Origin: CAZJYI01 sp964550025
Lineage (GTDB): Bacteria; Verrucomicrobiota; Kiritimatiellia; UBA8416; CAYOBW01
Length of the DNA stretch: 64,000 nucleotides
Direction of reading: 5' to 3'
Assembly: GCA_964550025.1 (NCBI GenBank)
Contig: CAZJYI010000047.1
Span: 9,914 to 73,913 of the forward strand
The position numbers were made by a program, and so were the translations under genes. The notes beneath the pieces are model-generated. The model saw nothing but the letters and a program-made list of their open reading frames with translations, made no database searches and was not told the DNA's origin. Position 1 is the first letter of the stretch; each line of letters starts with the position of its first letter. Shown one piece after another: positions 62,998 through 64,000 of the stretch.

Positions 62998-64000
62998 ATG
63001 CCAAAGAGAATTCCAGCTGAAGAGTTTGACAGGATCGTGGAGATTGTTGCGCCCTATCGCGATGGGGTTGGAGTTGATGCCATTCGCCGCGGCTTTGGTC
63101 CAGGCCTTTCCGAACGCACGCTGCAGCGGCGTCTGTCGCTGCTAAGCCGCGAAGGTCGCATCGTTGCAGAGGGGAAAGGCAAGGGGAGACGCTACTTTCC
63201 TATACGTCCCCCCGAGCCTGTGGAGATTGGTGAAGCCCCTCGCGCAAGACTAGGAACAAGTCTCAGGCTCTCGACCGAAGGGGCGGCGATCAAGGAGTCC
63301 GTCATCCGTCCCGTTGCTGAACGGCAACCGGTTGGATACCACGCCGAATTCCTCGAGGCGTACGAGCCGAATAGCACATCTTACGTACCCCCGGCGTTAA
63401 GGGGCGATCTGGCGCAAATGGGGCGCGTTGGCCAGGACAGCATGCCGGCCGGGACGTATCTGCGCCAAGTCATGGGGCGCCTGCTGATCGATCTGTCCTG
63501 GAACTCAAGCCGATTGGAAGGGAACACCTATTCATTGCTCGAAACACAACGGCTTCTGGAGCTTGGTGAAGCGGCGGAGGGAAAGGCGGCGGAAGAGACC
63601 CAGATGATCCTCAATCACAAAGGAGCCATCGAGCTGTTGGCGGAGAGTTCAGGTCAGATTGGCTTCAATCGATACACAATCTGTAACCTCCACGCCATCC
63701 TATCGGAGAATCTCCTGCCCAGCCCGGAAGCCGAGGGACATGTAAGAATACGACCTGTAGGAATCACCGGGACCGTCTTCGAGCCTTTGGGCGTTCCTCA
63801 GCTTATCGAGGAGCACTTGGATCTAATGTTGGGAAAGGCCGACAAGATCAACGATCCGTTTGAACAGGCCTTCTTCATTCTGGTGCATCTGCCGTATCTC
63901 CAGCCTTTCGAAGACGTGAACAAGCGCGTCTCCCGCCTTGCGTCCAACATCCCTTTTGTTCGGCACAACTTGTGTCCGCTTTCTTTCGTGGACGTGAGCC
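62998..64000 (+). CDS. wHTH-Fic family protein with non-canonical FIC motif (3' truncated by window end)
   Basis: At least 334 residues, open at the window end. Residues 1-75 are a winged helix (AIRRGFGPGLSERTLQRRLS; LLSREGRIVAEGKGKGRRYF). The inhibitory-helix-like NSSRLEGNTYS (~168) resembles S/TxxxEGN. The Fic core reads YLQPFEDVNKRVSRL (~300): Gln stands where the catalytic His of HPFxDGNGR should be, and Val-Asn-Lys replaces Gly-Asn-Gly. The same Q-type core appears in other Fic relatives (YLQAFxDxNKRTSRL) that may lack AMPylation. It follows its operator-bearing promoter by 3 bases past the last repeat. Probably a repressor-like or pseudo-enzyme Fic protein. Confidence 0.85.
   Translation, partial: MPKRIPAEEFDRIVEIVAPYRDGVGVDAIRRGFGPGLSERTLQRRLSLLSREGRIVAEGKGKGRRYFPIRPPEPVEIGEAPRARLGTSLRLSTEGAAIKESVIRPVAERQPVGYHAEFLEAYEPNSTSYVPPALRGDLAQMGRVGQDSMPAGTYLRQVMGRLLIDLSWNSSRLEGNTYSLLETQRLLELGEAAEGKAAEETQMILNHKGAIELLAESSGQIGFNRYTICNLHAILSENLLPSPEAEGHVRIRPVGITGTVFEPLGVPQLIEEHLDLMLGKADKINDPFEQAFFILVHLPYLQPFEDVNKRVSRLASNIPFVRHNLCPLSFVDVS

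Overview
The window is GC-rich chromosomal DNA from an uncultured bacterium of the Planctomycetes-Verrucomicrobia-Chlamydiae group, probably the Kiritimatiellota/Lentisphaerota/Planctomycetota side. The evidence is a MoxR-DUF58-BatA-VWA-DUF4175-prenyltransferase-like operon, many large secreted carbohydrate-active proteins (GH95, heparinase II/III, lambda-carrageenase-like, PmoA/DUF6807), PQQ-type propellers and a HzsA-like relic. A 100-N scaffold gap flanked by an identical 55-bp sequence shows that this is a short-read draft assembly. No tRNA, rRNA or CRISPR array was seen.

Layout. 1-700: tail of a secreted protein and a decayed polysaccharide deacetylase. 898-10207 (+): a CARF-domain sigma-54 activator related to RtcR, followed by a match to a -24/-12 promoter (2493-2508) and a four-gene type I restriction-modification operon, hsdR-hsdM-fic-hsdS. 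This is the most interesting part: a restriction system that seems to be switched on by a ligand-sensing sigma-54 activator and carries a Fic AMPylase-type gene. 10313-31976: carbohydrate-degradation genes (GH95, CBM-like protein, lambda-carrageenase-like protein, heparinase-like protein, two very large secreted proteins, PmoA-like protein), interrupted by a two-gene AAA ATPase/TPR module (17128-19888) of unknown role. 32056-32463: decayed GH38 mannosidase remnant. 34359-53108 (all -): a long gene run in the order moxR, DUF58, batA, VWA, DUF4175-like, prenyltransferase-like, two tandem thioredoxin-fold paralogues and a transglutaminase-like protein. 53444-55904: a frameshifted glycoside hydrolase. 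56392-62467: an odd double esterase, a small secreted protein, and a PQQ propeller protein with an internal methyltransferase-like domain. 62685-62900: a HzsA-like fragment. 62998-end: a wHTH-Fic protein with an operator-like promoter.

The gaps between genes are unusually rich in dispersed inverted repeats of at least six families (cores CCACCGGG..CCCGGTGG, GACCAGCGACTCGCG, GTAGCGCGGAA, GTGTACGAGTA, GGCAAAGACG, GCCACAAAAGG). Some have become coding at gene ends. Several genes are decayed or broken, so this looks like a plastic accessory region around a conserved BAT-type operon. Both Fic genes lie beside repeats of a CGACAT motif, which hints at a shared regulator.
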